64,000 nucleotides of DNA from Amphirosellinia nigrospora (lineage: Eukaryota > Ascomycota > Sordariomycetes > Xylariales > Xylariaceae). The notes under the pieces were generated by a model, which was given only the letters and a program-made list of their open reading frames with translations, was not told the DNA's origin and did no database searches. Positions within the stretch are counted from its first letter, which is position 1; every line of letters begins with the position of its first letter. The DNA is taken from the NCBI GenBank assembly GCA_004123355.1, contig SCHM01000002.1, positions 7,041,569 to 7,105,568 on the forward strand. Reading direction: 5' to 3'. This document shows, in pieces, positions 36,352 to 49,780 of the stretch. Position numbers and translations under genes: made by a program.

Positions 36352-39300
36352 AATACCAATGTGCTAAGTCGTGTTAAGTGCACGCTATGGTGGTATAATC
36401 GCTTTTGTGGCGGTGGTTCTTTTGTAATAGTGAATGCATGCCTGTTTGTTGTAACTAGGTAGTGTCTGCTAGTGATAATCGAGTCTTATGATTATATAAT
36501 GCCCCAGTCGTATCGATAATCCTCGTATGGCGTATGCCATGTACCACTTAGTTTTATACTAGCTATGAGAAAGTAGGCAGTTGTCGTTCAAAGCGTAACG
36601 TAACGTCGCCTCTTTGTGTACCAGGGCTACTACGCAACTGTAATATTTGAGGTGATACACGCCGTATTGCTTACCACTGCCTGAAAAAGATGCCTGAGTA
36701 AGACCTGATGATTCTGGCTCGATTGAGCAAACAGATCGCCTCCGGACTGCAGGGCAGAGTTTCAGCTGCGGGGCTCTGTCGTTCTCCTCGGATGAAATGT
36801 CTCGTGGTCCGTTGATGACAATGGCAGAGTGAACCGGCATAAGCGTGGTCTGGAATGCCAGCTGCACGATAAAATTGCGCGTCGGTAGTGTTCCTGCACC
36901 GGAGCCGAATCGGGATACGCTCAAAAAGGGTTTGTTAGGAACAGGACGCGGAACTTTCCAACAACAAACTCCACTATAGAGAGTTTATTTACATGACGCC
37001 CCGAGTAACACGTAAGGAGGGAACTCACGACGTCGTCTCGTGACCTGTGACTCGCGATGGGTAATATGTGACACGTTCGTCAAAGCTGTCTCACACCAAA
37101 AAGACCACACATAATCATGACCTGCGGGATCGAGGTAGTAATTACCCGAGCTGTTCTCTGTTCTGCTTGTGGGCTGGACTGCCGACCGAACCAGGCGCTA
37201 GATCCCTGCCTGACACGAGGTGGGAATCCTGCGGAGATGTAGTATGTACGTGTAGTGTAGGACACGCCAGGACGGACTAGGGTACTTGTTCCCCTGGTCT
37301 GCTGTATACGGATGCACAAGAGACGAGTTCTCTCTTCTCGTTAGACTGTTGCTGCTAGGTAATCGATCGCTCAAAGACTGCCAACTGGAGCAACACCGAT
37401 TTAGTGCCGTTGGCAACTTAGAGATCGCCGAGGCACTGTCTTATGTTACATAGCTCTTGAGCTGGCGAAGACTTGCCGGTCGATCACCGTCACCTGTAGT
37501 GCAACGTCATCGTCGACTGAGGATGATCGGCAGGCTATAGCAGTCCTCGCAAACATTACGGCTCCGGGCCGAAAACATCTGCATATCTGCACGATGCGCT
37601 TGACCTTCGGGAATCATACTGTATATAGTCAGAGACGTAGCGATGAACAATTAATTACCGATTATCACTTGATCCGCTTCTGTTATTTGACATTGCCCTC
37701 AAGGTTGTGTGGTATGTGTCTTTAAGCGATACGGCAGTGCTTTCATTACTGGAAATAGAATGCCCACTATTGAAAATACTCTGTGCGTTGGTAGAGTGAT
37801 AGTTCCGCAGTGTGAGGTTTGTGATATTAATTCACCACTGACATTGTCGATCGTAAGGTTTGGAGCGATGTGAATTACATAATCGATATAGAACTCATTC
37901 TCATGCCGTGTGTACTTTAGTATACCAAGTGATCATTGTAAGTACAGTCTCGGCGTGTAGCGTACTAGAGCTTGCTAGGGTAAAGATCGTGCTAATTATA
38001 GAGCGGGCCTCATCGAATTGTCATTGCGATCTGTTTCCCCCCTGTTATTGCGGATAGTAAGATATAGCCCAAGGACTTTCCAGAGTTCTCTACCGGGGAT
38101 GGATGCTTTACGAGCTGTGATCGTGAGCTTATTGATCGGTGTCATCATTTACCGATACAGTATATTTAAACTTGTGATAGCGTATATACCGTAGGATCGT
38201 CGACGGCCTCATTAATGGAGTTCTCGTTGGTATTCCAATATATGTATGTAGATATACTGTGACAATGTATTAGGTACGCCGTGGGTTGGTATGAGGTGCA
38301 TTCTGGCGGATCGATCGCAAACGTCGCGGACTGGCTGTATTACGATGTCGCTAGTGATGTGGGCAGCTGATTTTGGGATGTTTAGCGGAAATTGTCCGAT
38401 CTTCTTCCTCCCACGCCAACACCAATCGACCCGTTGTCGTGTAGGACGATTATCGTCGCGTGGCAGGCTATTCTCGTGCATATATGTACCGAGCCAGCGT
38501 TATTGGCTCAGCAGCCCTCCGTTATATGCAGCGGAGGCTCGTGACATGATGGAATACCGCGTCGAAGGACTAAGGCATTTGCCGACATGGCCAGGTGGGA
38601 TTGGGCTGGGATGAGACTATTGCCTATTGCGGCTCGATCCCCTTGGAACTGAGGAAACGCCGCATAAGCGCTCAGAGTTTGGTACCGGTGCTGTGGGTGG
38701 ATTGAGTATATGTGGCATAGATAATGATGATGACTAGCAGTGTCGGAATTATATCCAAATGGGAAGTTAGCTCGGCCCATATCTCACATGAGCGGGAAGA
38801 CACTGAAAATACTTCTAGAAGCTCGATTCGAAGCTGTGAGGTGGCGTCCGAGCATGATCCTTGACCGAAGCGAGGGATGGCTTGGTTTCACTCAACCATC
38901 CATTGACGGTGAGCAACATTCCATGCCAACCGAGGCTGATGTCTCCCAAGGTCGATGACTTGGCGTTCAAGAAACAAAATACATCGGATGGTCGCTCGTA
39001 CGGAACGGCGAACGCTAAGATGCCCTCGTCTGCGGTAACCGATCCAGACTATTTATCACTAGTAAAGACTACCGGTTTCTGCTACTTATTACACGTGTAG
39101 GTAGCGCACGAGGAATTGTATCGACTTCTTCGTCCCGACGGATGGGGAGAGGAGGTGCACAGCAACCCGAGGATCCGGAGCGAGCCCACCCTCCTACTCC
39201 CGTCACGGACAGTTACGGCGTTATTGAACAAGAGGGAGAGAAGAGGAGGCTCGTCACTGGCAGGAATCACGAAGCCCGACCTCCTTAGTGACACAGTACT

Positions 39301-39674
39301 AATACTCAGGCGCGACCAAAGTCCCGCATTGGGCAACGTGGCGCCTAGCGTTCGGCACAACTTCAGCTGGCTGGAGGGATACAAGTATACCTGAGGACGA
39401 AGTGGGTAGGTGGCAGGTAGCAACAAGCCCGAGGTGTAACGCCATGGTCTCGAGTGCTGTACGTCTACTCGCCTGCGACGGCGTTATTACCCTCTTCAGA
39501 ACGGCCCTACGTGTACACTATGATGATGGAAACCTCGGCGCCCGTAAACACTTCATAAAGCGGCAAGGGAAATACGGAGTCGTACGGCACCGTGCTGTAG
39601 CCATAAGCCAGAGTTATATCGTACCCCCTTACCACAGTTCTCCATCTCCAACATGACGAAGGCATTATTAAGGT

Positions 39675-39714
39675 TAGGTAGGTACCTGATACTGTAGAGT
39701 CGGGTACCTACCTA
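39675..39714. repeat. perfect inverted repeat of TAGGTAGGTACC
   Basis: TAGGTAGGTACC (39675-39686) and GGTACCTACCTA (39703-39714) are exact reverse complements around a 16-nt loop. The arm is the same word family that recurs singly in many intergenic regions of this window. Confidence 0.75.
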
Positions 39715-40281
39715 CGTATACTTGGCGGTTTTGAGGGAGCACAGATACTAGAGAGCTCTGATCCCGTCTCATCACCTGCAGTACCGAGTCTTCCTTATCT
39801 TCATCGGTATAAGACATTGCGGGGAAGAGCTTTAGCACCCGTCTCCTAGCAGAGATTTCTGCTGTAGCGGAGATTTTCTGACGTCAATTGACAACTTCAG
39901 ATGAGATTTGCGCTGGAACAGCCCACATACTGCACTCGTGAAATACTGTAATACTTAACCGACAGCTGCCTGTTCCTACATACGTACGACGTGTTATCGA
40001 TGGATACTGGTTCAACAAGGATGCTCATCCGCCGGTCGCAAGGCGTTGGTTGACTTGCCGTCGACTGCGCTGCACTCACTCCTTACATTATAAGGAGGCG
40101 GGAGTGTAACGCGATGTTCGTATAGCTGCCGAGGGAGTCCGGTAATGGTCCCCTTCGTACTTAGATCGCGTAGGAGAGAGGATGACGAGCCGACCTAGCG
40201 TTACAATTGTCAAACATACTTAAACACACACGTATTTTATGTATTTGATCTGGTTGTACAAGGGATAAGTTGTGCGCTGGA

Positions 40282-40372
40282 GCACCAAGTATCTTGCTCT
40301 TATGTCTCACACAGCATGAAGGATGTGTGTGATACAAGCAAACAATCGCTTATCACAGAGACATCTTGGTGC
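40282..40372. repeat. nested inverted repeats
   Basis: Outer arms GCACCAAG (40282-40289) and CTTGGTGC (40365-40372) enclose inner arms TCACACA (40307-40313) and TGTGTGA (40326-40332). Arms are short, so chance is possible. Confidence 0.4.
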
Positions 40373-43300
40373 AACTTCAAATCTACCGACTTGGTTTACA
40401 GGGAATGCTAATTGAATGCTAGTTCCTTCTTCATACTTAAAATCTCCTAGACAGCTTCCCAGAAACTACACTGGCTACTGAATAATGAAGACTTGAAGTG
40501 TCATCCGAGCAGGGTCGAGATCTCTCGTCAGCGGCATTTATTCAAACCTCGTTGTTGGTACATAGCGTTCGCCTAGAGTTGCTGAACGGACTTCGTGCTG
40601 GCTTTGAGTGCCGTACAGTAATCAGAAGCCACTTCTGACGGGTTTCGTTTCCGCCGCAAAGTACGGAAGTACTCCGTATGAAACTGCGGATTCCAATCGG
40701 TCGGTGAATGCCGAGTTGTTGGCACCTATAATAAAACACTGTACGTATACTACCGCCGTATGCCATGTACTTCCGGCATATCCTGGCTAGCTTCTCCTTA
40801 CGCTACGACGGTTCTGGGAGGCAGCTGAATAACGGATCGAGCACTAGGCCAGATCACTACTGTAGGTAATAGCTAACGCTCGGTAGATGATGGCTTCGGG
40901 GAACTGACTCGCAAATCGTGGTAACTTAGCTGCCAGCGGCATTTCGACCCCATCAGCCTCCTTCTCAAAGGCAAAGCGATTAGTTTGGCCGTTAGGGTAC
41001 TCGGGTACTCGGGTTACAGTGGTTTTTAGACCAATCACGTCCCAAGTTGTCGGAGATAAATATCTGTATAGGTGCGTAAAGGTGGTTTTGTCAAGTGCTG
41101 CCTTTTCAGATCTGCTGCGTATTTCAAAACGCTCTCGTCAATCTACTCTCACGGGCACGTACGTATCGGCCCATGAACTGGGGTGTTTTTGACGAGTCTG
41201 CCGACATGCTCTGCCTGATCTACGCGGAATTGCTGATCAAGCTCAGCCCTCCAAGCCACAAGAGCTGGAGCCTATGGGAGTCGACAGAGCCAGCCAGGAG
41301 GCGTTGGACGCCCACTTCAACAGCACTTCTGCAGCAAACATTTAGCATTGGCAAGGGCTTAGGCCCATGAGGCGCCTTGGGGGATGCCTAGCTTCTCGAT
41401 TGTTTCTCTCTTGGCAAGCCATTCCATTAGGCGAGAATTAGCGAGCCTGCCAAACGAAAAGCATCATGGAAGCCCGCTCAGAACCCTGGCACGCCGTCTT
41501 TTATTTTATTTTGCAATAGCAGGACTACTTAACGTCCCGCTTATGAGACTAATAGTGTACTGAGCCACGGAGTAAGCCGTGGAGCGACGCAGCCGATATT
41601 CGCCCGCTCGCTTAACGTGGGCTAAAACTAATGATTCAGGGCTGTTTGCGCATGCCCTGCGCCAGTATTAGCCTCATGGCGAGATCGTATTATTATTCAT
41701 GTTTAAGTTCGTGTGGGAGACCATGGTAATGGAGTTTAAACATTTTGGGCAATCCGCTGTGCTGCCAGATCACTGTCCAAAGTCATGTAGACTAGAGAAT
41801 AACATCCGACAGGAGGAATGGGCCTTGTTAGCCATGAGAACCAGGTACTGTGTACGGCGAGCATCGAGTGTACGTACCTGTCCCGAACGCAAAAGGTCCC
41901 ATGCAGTTGCATACTTCTTTTACACTTGGCCTCGGACCAAGGATGCCGCTAGCAGGGGTCTTCACGAGTGCCGCAGACGTGCAGGCGAGTTGCCAACAGC
42001 TCGAATGGCTTTGCTGACTCCGCGTCTTGGCCGGGACGTTCAACCGACTACGCCAGTGTACCCGGGGACTGGTATTGCACTAAGCACGACGTGCCGGCGC
42101 ACGGCACTCCTTATTAGCCGTCATATAGTCAGGGTGAAACCCTACCTTACATGGCCTTCCTCATAGGTCGGAAGCCTCTTATTGTGCATGTCTACGTGCC
42201 GGTCCAACCGCCGTGTGTTGTCCAAAAGCGAACCCGAGAGAAACGTTAAGCGGCAGTTGGAAGCCGCCCGCTCCTCAGGTTGTATTGGCCGGTGAACCCA
42301 GACGGCTAGCCCCTATTTATTACTCTGTATGTGAATAGATGAAATACTGATCAATCGTCCTGAGACCTCGGAGCGTGATCGTATTGCATCAGCCCGCAGG
42401 GTGCTGTATGGTTTCCTACGACGTGATGAAGCCACTTTGCATAGTGGAAAGTTGTGGTGGGAATGCACACCAATCTGGCGCATGCAGTGCTAATCCCGCT
42501 TTATGGATCAAGCATTAATAATTATAAAAACTGGCTATCGGTCTTTAATTGCCGACTCTTGTTTGTCTTCGAATATGCGGAGAGCACTTAAATGGCCAAC
42601 ATGTTGCTTGTTCTAAACCAGGTTCATCCCTCAACCCTTATCCCTCATCCCCAGGTCATCCTACGCCACATAGCATAGTCGAAGGCACCCTGCTTGCGCA
42701 TATAATACTTATTATTGCGTATTTCCTTACCTGAATTCCGCCCTGGACTAGGTTTCACGTCGTACGATCTATCTCTAACTACTGATACCAGCCCTAACAT
42801 CTTGCAGTAGTGTACAAGTAGGTCCTGGTTATTAGAGGGGATGAAGAGCTAGTATTCCTTGCACGTTATTGCCCGCATGAATCTGTCCAATGATCTCCAC
42901 AGCCAAGAATAGGAAACGAACTATCCTGGTTGCGGTAGCATAGAGGAACTTATGATAGAAGCTATTGCCCGTAAAATTAATTAGCAATGGGAGTCTTCGC
43001 TGTTGTGCCCATGTAGTTCCACTCTCGCATTCGGCCGGAGAGCGCCCCTGACAATGAAGCTGCTGTCACTTGTCATAATCCTAGTGAACCAACCCGCGAT
43101 GCTGAGACCCAGAGCTCTTCTCCGTGATAGTAATGAGAGAGATATGCCGGGCTTGCGTGGAAGCGTCGGAGGGGCCCTCGCTTAATATTCAATGAGTCTA
43201 TTACACGGTGTGCCTGACTTGGCCTGGGCTGACCTCAGCTAATGAATGTTGCCTACCATACTCCCATTATGTATACCAGGCCCAGTCCCTTTTGTACACC

Positions 43301-43595
43301 AAGGCGTATCCACTCTCCATGCGATACGGTAGGCTAGTCGGTCCATCTCTTGCCATCATCCACTAGGCTCCATATTCTGGTACTTGGAAGCCTGTCTCCC
43401 GCAGCTGAGAACGACACCCATGCCGTTGTTGCCGCTTGCGATGTGCCCAGTTTGATCGCACAGGAACTAGCTAGACTAGGGTAACGGTTAGGAAGTCAAG
43501 CCACTGGTTGTTACCAACTGCGTCTAACATGCTACTTTGTACTATGTACTCTAGTGTGTAACGATATCTTCATCAGGTAACGAACGCTACTGTAG

Positions 43596-43607
43596 CCCCC
43601 CCCCCCC
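43596..43607. repeat. C12 homopolymer
   Basis: Twelve consecutive C residues. The length may be unreliable given other run-length problems in this window. Confidence 0.7.
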
Positions 43608-44143
43608 ATTCTTCGTTAAAGTATACCTGCATGAACCTCGTTTCTTACTCTCCATCTTCCTCTCTTGTCATATATCGTCGAAGTGCTAAATACGTCGACC
43701 AACTCGATACCCGACGGAACGCCTATAGGAGGAATAACATCTCTCGATTTCAACGCTCGATAAAATAAACAGTACTCATCTGTCTCAGCGTCGTCGACTC
43801 TACGCCTTCAAGGCCACCCAGTTGTATCAGATTTATCGGACTTCGGAAAATTAAATCAGACGACAGGGCCATCAAAGGATCACGGTTGCACACATACATA
43901 TGGGCGGCGAAGAACTCTGACTCAGCTAACCGGATATTGGATTGCTTGACGCCTTCGACGACAGTGGTGACCATTCTGTGGTGAGACTTACGGGCTGTGC
44001 CTCTTCAGGACCTTCACCCGGCCAAACTTGTGTACTTGTATAAAAGCATTGTACCCTAAAGCTATCAGGGCTTCGTACCTATATACTCTCCAGCTCGACG
44101 TTTGTTATGCCATAGAGCTGTTGTGGCCGTTAACTCGATATCA

Positions 44144-46357
44144 ATGGGGATACATCCTAACCTAGATCTTCAACGATCGTCCAGCTGCTCAGTAACGCCT
44201 CCCGCGTTGCCCAGCCCGGTGTCCGCCTTTTCTTTGTCTAGCGTTTCGGGAGACAAAGTATTCGGGCGCACTGCGCCCATATCTCCTCCTATGTCCAGCT
44301 ATGAATCTCGCAGGACATCCGACATGTCGCCCGGAAGAGTTTGAGTATAGGACGGAGTCAAAGAGAGCTACCAAGTGAACCACCACGCCAACAATTACCG
44401 TCTCTCAGCAGCCTCTTTGCAGTACATCAGCACGTCCGTCCTTCACATTCTCCTCTATCGGATCGGCCTAGCCCACATTATGGGACCCAGTCTCCATCGG
44501 AAAGGCCGCCTTCCTCATCCAACAACCCAGAGAGACCCTATTCTAGTAGCTCTTCTTATTTCCGAATATCTCGCCGACTCTAAACCAGCCACGGCCCGTT
44601 TACGAACCGAGATTGGCGGCCGAAAGGCCGGTTCTACCCTCCGTAGCACAGAGCTTTCCAGGACCGCTATCTCCTCCAATCCACCAGTACGACCAGGCGC
44701 ACCAGGTTCCCCGGAAGGATGCTGGTGTTCATGGCAGGGCTCACCCGAATTTTTCAGACCCGAGGCGATCAGAGTATGTGTACAGTGCTCGACCGTCGAC
44801 ACCAAATTTTAGGCCGACGGGTGATCATCGTGTGCCGTTGCCTTCTCTCGGGCAGAGCTTTGGGTACGAAGTGAATCAGGCCCCAAAGGTCGATTTCAGG
44901 GCCAGTCAGGACGATTAAGCGGCTCGCCAACGTCGCCTGGTAGTGTTAGCGCGGAAGGGATTGCCGTCAAGGATGGGCTTGGACCGAAGATATGGACTGG
45001 GTCACAGTTTCTGCCTCGTTTTGTCCGACGAGCCGAAGTTCCGGGCGAGGGTTATGCTACTTCTACGACGATGGCACGCACTGCAAGACAGTCATAGACG
45101 GGGAGCCGGTTAATGCGCACTGGGGGTCACAAAGGCTGGGAAACCGAGAAAGCGACTTGCCATTGCTTGCCTGACTTGTCGCGAGAAGAAGATCAAGTGC
45201 GACCCGGACTATCCGCGTTGCGTGCAATGCGAAAAGTTCGGGAGGATATGCAAGTTTAAGAATGCGTAAGTAACTACCGACCTCCTGTTATCATTTGTGT
45301 TGCTAATAAACCCAGGCCTCGTGGAGGGCACAATACCTCGCCAGCAACTTCGCCTACCGGACAGGATGAGTCTAGACAGCTCGGTGCACCCGCGCGAGTC
45401 GGTGAACTGGATCGGCCGAGGAGTGTTTCGCACAGTTCAATGTCACCGCATGTTAAACATAGTCGCCCTTCCCCTGAATCGCCTAGCCTACCCTCGAAAA
45501 GAGCGAGGTTTACATACGAGCAATTTCCACCACCACCGCCTACTAGCTTTCCATATCCTATGATGCCAATACCGGACGTGAAGCCAACTGGTGCGCCATG
45601 GCAGTCTCGCGAGCTTCCCGGGATACGCGAAAATATTCTTTATAGGAAATGGCAAGACCCGTACGTTCGTGATCCTCAGCGTACACATTGAAGAACTAGG
45701 CCTTCCTGAAGAAACCAATGTGCTGCTTGGAAGAAATATTGCGCTCTCCATTGCGCCGAAGTGGCTGAACGTTTGGTTGTCAATTCTAATAACCTAGCGA
45801 GGCGATTTATGAACTCTACAGAGGATACGGGGAAAATCTGCCAGATTTATCTCCTGGCTCTTCAATCTAATCAATAGAGACAACTCTCAGGATAACCAGG
45901 CACGAAAACTGGCCGAACTACGAGTTGGGTATTATAGAGGCACATTCCACAATGCTTGGAGCCTACCAACTCACGAAGACGGGAATTTACCATCTCAATC
46001 ACAAATAGTCGTCTTCTCTTTTATCACTCCAACGCTATGCGAAGCGCGCAACAATAGAGATAGAAATCTCACGATACTATTGTCGGACATAGTCCTACAC
46101 CAGAGCCCCTTGAGATCACGCATTAGCATGGCGACTCTGGACTCCAGTCGAACTAAGGATGCATAGCATACGGCCTAGAACATTTACTCGATTACTTGTA
46201 TATATGGGAATCATTCAAAGCATTTACGGCGCTGTGTGGAGATCTGTTGTCATGTCCAAGAAGAGCAGGCAAAGCGGTGTTAGCTCGGACAAATTTGAAT
46301 TATCTTGCATTTACTGGGGTGTTACAGGCAGCGTTTGCGTTTTGTTCGTCATTTTAG
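44144..46357 (+). CDS. Zn(II)2Cys6 transcription factor, conserved filamentous-fungal type (frame-broken; 3' part degenerate)
   Basis: DNA-binding nuclear regulator. A Ser/Pro-rich N-terminus (LDLQRSSSCSVTPPALPSP from ATG 44144) is followed by AVKDGLGPKIWTGSQFLPRF, FYDDGTHCKTVIDGEPVNAH and the zinc cluster at 45168-45251. The cluster spacing is C-x2-C-x6-C-x6-C-x2-C-x6-C (ACLTCREKKIKCDPDYPRC..., then CEKFGRIC). The pre-cluster block is one I recognise as conserved in Sordariomycete regulators. An intron (45266-45315) joins in phase to a Pro-rich region that stops at 45691. Missing G residues at 45049-45051 (GGG for GGGG) and 45122-45126 (GGGGG for GGGGGG) break the frame exactly around the conserved block. 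Earlier breaks lie near 44345 and 44565. Coding-looking pieces continue (AEVAERLVVNSNNLARRF, LEHLLDYLYIWESFKAF) up to about 46357 in shifting frames. No standard fungal transcription-factor domain could be read cleanly. Confidence 0.65.
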
Positions 46358-49300
46358 CCTGGAGAGAGGGAAGGCCCCGATCGGTTAACGATCTCCAGTA
46401 TCATGTACATATCATAGCTTTAGTCCATCTTCTCCAATACCCCAGCGGCCAACTGTGGAATTGCCAGACTCACAATGTTTGAAACCAAGGGTCCGTCCGT
46501 CCAACTCTTCGTTGCCTATCGCTTTGTGCCTAACCCTATCTCCGTGCCCAACACGGAAGAGAGCCCAAATGACGGAATTGCGGAAATGGCTCATGTCTAG
46601 GGCGCCTCTTTGGTAAACCGGCTGGCGTTGGGGCGAAGGAGTCTAGAGCTCCTCCTAGGGCAGACGAACTCCAAAGACATGCAGGCAATACCAGCGAGCG
46701 ACTGAACTGCCGGCCGGCCGTATGCTCGGCGCCCCCCTACCCCATCACCGCAAGCATGTTAGACGGAAAACTAACACATATCTGACGATCCCCACACACG
46801 CACATGCCTAGGTATACACTACTACACACGGACACACATGCGTGTACCCTGGCGTACGCACGCAGAAGAGCATGTTTTTTTCCCTTTGCCTTTCTGAGAG
46901 GATGCTATCTTTCAGCTCCCCCGCCGAAGCAAAGAGATCTGCTCTCCGTAGCGTACACCAACGACGCCTCTCCGGATCAGCGGCATACACACGGACGATG
47001 GCATGAGATGAGCCCATGCCGCACCAGGGCAAGGCTGGGGGCAACCACCAGGTGACGATTGACGTGTGAGTGCATGCGTGTGTACTGTACGTGACACAAC
47101 AGCAGCAGGGCGTTGCCCATTACAAGTAAGTCTCTCGTCGGGTTTTATTGCTGGATCGGGAGATGCACCGGGTCTTCGAATAGTAAACTGGCAACACAGG
47201 TCGAGGTATCCAGCCGGTAGTAGAGTAAGTATCATTTTACTGTAGCAGTGGCATTGTCATGAAAACATGTACTTGTCTACGGGCAGGAAAATACCTGGTG
47301 GGTGATCCTCGTGATGATATTTTCCTAGCCCCTTCGACTATTACTGTAGTTAGGATTTACTGGCGGCCTTTTTACGGTTAGTAGCGCCGTCCGTCTACCT
47401 GGTCTCGCTAGATCTTCCCAGCTGGCTGGATGGCTGGTCCTTCTCGGTGGGTTGAGAGCGAATCAGCAGACCGACCGGCGACGGTTGTTTGACCGTTCCT
47501 CCAGCGCTTATCTTAGACGGGATGGATGCCATGCATTCCTCAGACCAATATACTACGATACTACCGGTCTACTAGCACGACTACCCCTCATGCAGGCGTT
47601 GCAGATGGATCTCCCTCGACCATACCTGGATGCAGCTGGGTATCTAATCCCATGTTTAGTGTAAATCAGGATCATCTTTAGCGTGCGTAGGCGTATCTTT
47701 GGACTTGTCTCGGTCCTGGTCAGCAGCCCCGTAGTCTAGTTCCAAAGGCAGACGGACAGTCATCATCACAAAGGACGATGTCACTCACAAAGGACATCAT
47801 CGTCATCCCATCCCATCCCGTCCTATCCCATCCTATCCCATCCCCATGCATACTAACCCCCACACCAACTCCAGGACCACCCAACCACCACGCCGTCCCC
47901 GTCGCCGAAGGAGGCCCACATGCATCTAAGGCTGCCGTACAGCATGGAATACTAGCTGGGTAGGGAAATAGATCTCGCGTTGCGAGGCTGCAGGATGTAG
48001 ACCTGGTTGCGATGCCCGTGGTGCAACGTGGCCGCCACATGCCTCCCTACCAGCCACAAAACATGGCAGCCCTGTCATTCGTCCGTCTGGCCCTTGCTCG
48101 CTCACCTTCCCTCCACATAGTTCCTATACCGAAGCAACGTTAAGCGAAGCCAGACACTTCAGCTCTTTCTTGGCCCCGACAACGCCATTGACATTTGACA
48201 ATATCATGAGAGAGGCTATGTCCTTTCTCAGAAGCACATGATGCGAAATCTTACTCTTCGCACTCCGAGCGCCTACCTCGGCTTAGTCTAACTACAACTG
48301 CACTCGCGCCCGTGACAGCAGACGAGAATAGGAAAGGGAAAGAAAGAAAAAACAAGAGAGAGAGAAAAGAAAGCCGGAATAGCGCCGTAGACGATGAGAA
48401 TGAGCATTTCCCTCGCCGCCCGCCGCCAGTCAGCCGCGTGATCGCGCCACTCGCCCGCTCTTCGATGTGCTGAGTTCCTCTGGTGGCAGGGTCTGAGGGA
48501 GCTGACGTGGGCTTGCGCGCTGTCTTCGGTCAATTCCGCGCGCATTTCGGTTTTGGCTCCGTTCTTTATTGACATGCTGTCCGCGGGATTGCGGGAATAG
48601 TGCTTGTGTGACTACTCACTTACGAACTGCCACATGAGACTTGTGTCGCAATCGGTAGAGAGATACCGACACTACGGTTTGCGATATTGTTACGTGCATA
48701 AGCAGACCAAAGTCCCCGACCACTGTGTGTCAAGTACTGGTACCTAATCTAGAAGACGAGACACAATTCCGGTAACAGATTTGTTACGTCGCCTTATTCA
48801 GTGCATGTTGAAACGCCGCACCGGATCTTTCGGTCATAGTATTCTCCAAGGGCTTGTGTGGCTGGCCCTGGTCCCCCATCTTGAGGCACGGGCGTCCGAC
48901 CGGAAATACGGTACGTCAACCCCGTTCAGACGAGACTCTGCGCTGGAGAGCATAAACCTCACCTTCCGTGCTGTTTGTACAACTCGGCCGAGTCCATCAA
49001 TGTTTGAGAAAAGACCTCGGCATAACAACATTGCTTCTTTTAAATCATCGGCGAGCATGTACTGCTTCAGCATCAATCACACCGATAATGTCGTAAGCCT
49101 CTATCATGGCTTCGTTTTGGCTGAATACTGATACATGATGGCTGAGAGTGGCTGCGCCGATCCATGCGATCGCCCAGAAACTATCTGGGGACATCATCAT
49201 CGTTGTCAAGTCCCGGTTGAAGATGCATGAAGCCGCAGGACGCCTCCATGCTATCGGTAGTTCGGATCATTGTATGTCTCCTACCATGCTACCAACAATT

Positions 49301-49780
49301 TCCATCGCTATGTGTGTCCTCGACTTACTGGCATGATTGAAATGCAGGCGATTAGCATTTGTGATGTTCATGATGGCGAAATAGGAATGCCATTTATCAG
49401 GTGGTAGAGAAGGTAAGTAAATACCTAGCTATAAATCATATAGTATATCAATAAGATAACGATAAGAGATATCGAAATAGTAAGTGGGGCTGATCTGAGA
49501 TGAATCTCCCTTGGTAGTTAGGTATTCTATTCACGGAACATGTGTCTCCTTTCTATCGTGATAATTCATGTTGCTGAGGTTATTCTGCTGTTTTGAGTAG
49601 ATTTTGGATTTCGTACTTGCGCACATTCACGTCTCCGCTCGCTCTTTATATACGCCCCAGATGCGGACGGTTTAATCATATTAATAACTGCTTATTTCGC
49701 GTTGGTTTTGTAGGTAGGCGCGTGGAATCCGAGGCGCATTCGAATAAATACCTGAGTTTTGGCGGTTTACGCGCCCGAAG
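46358..49780. other. 3.4-kb intergenic stretch, no recognised gene
   Basis: Contains an ATCCC/ATCCT tandem patch at 47805-47845, a 9-bp inverted repeat AGGAAAATA/TATTTTCCT (47285-47306) and a purine-rich tract around 48325-48372. Open frames on both strands lack motifs. Confidence 0.45.
47805..47845. repeat. degenerate ATCCC/ATCCT tandem repeat
   Basis: About eight consecutive 5-nt units of the type ATCCC, with ATCCT and GTCCT variants. Confidence 0.65.

Larger units (their letters stand above)
31463..44143. other. 12.7-kb gene desert of ordinary base composition
   Basis: Every open frame here is short. I found no protein-family motif on either strand and no frame-to-frame continuation like that in the broken genes elsewhere. 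Base composition looks moderate, not the extreme AT of RIP-mutated repeats. Visible elements are microsatellites (33842-33857, 34611-34625), a C12 run (43596-43607), a strong GC hairpin (36325-36351) and two inverted repeats (39675-39714, 40282-40372). A large regulatory upstream region for the Zn2Cys6 gene, non-coding transcripts, or an old decayed segment are all possible. Confidence 0.5.

Noticed and set aside
41699-42166. 155-codon plus-strand frame in the gene desert
   Set aside because: Composition is not gene-like, there is no motif on either strand, and no flanking exon continues it.
31463-44143. RIP-mutated transposon as explanation for the gene desert
   Set aside because: I saw no strong AT bias and no transposase, reverse-transcriptase or terminal-repeat remnant. 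A frameshift-tolerant search could still change this.
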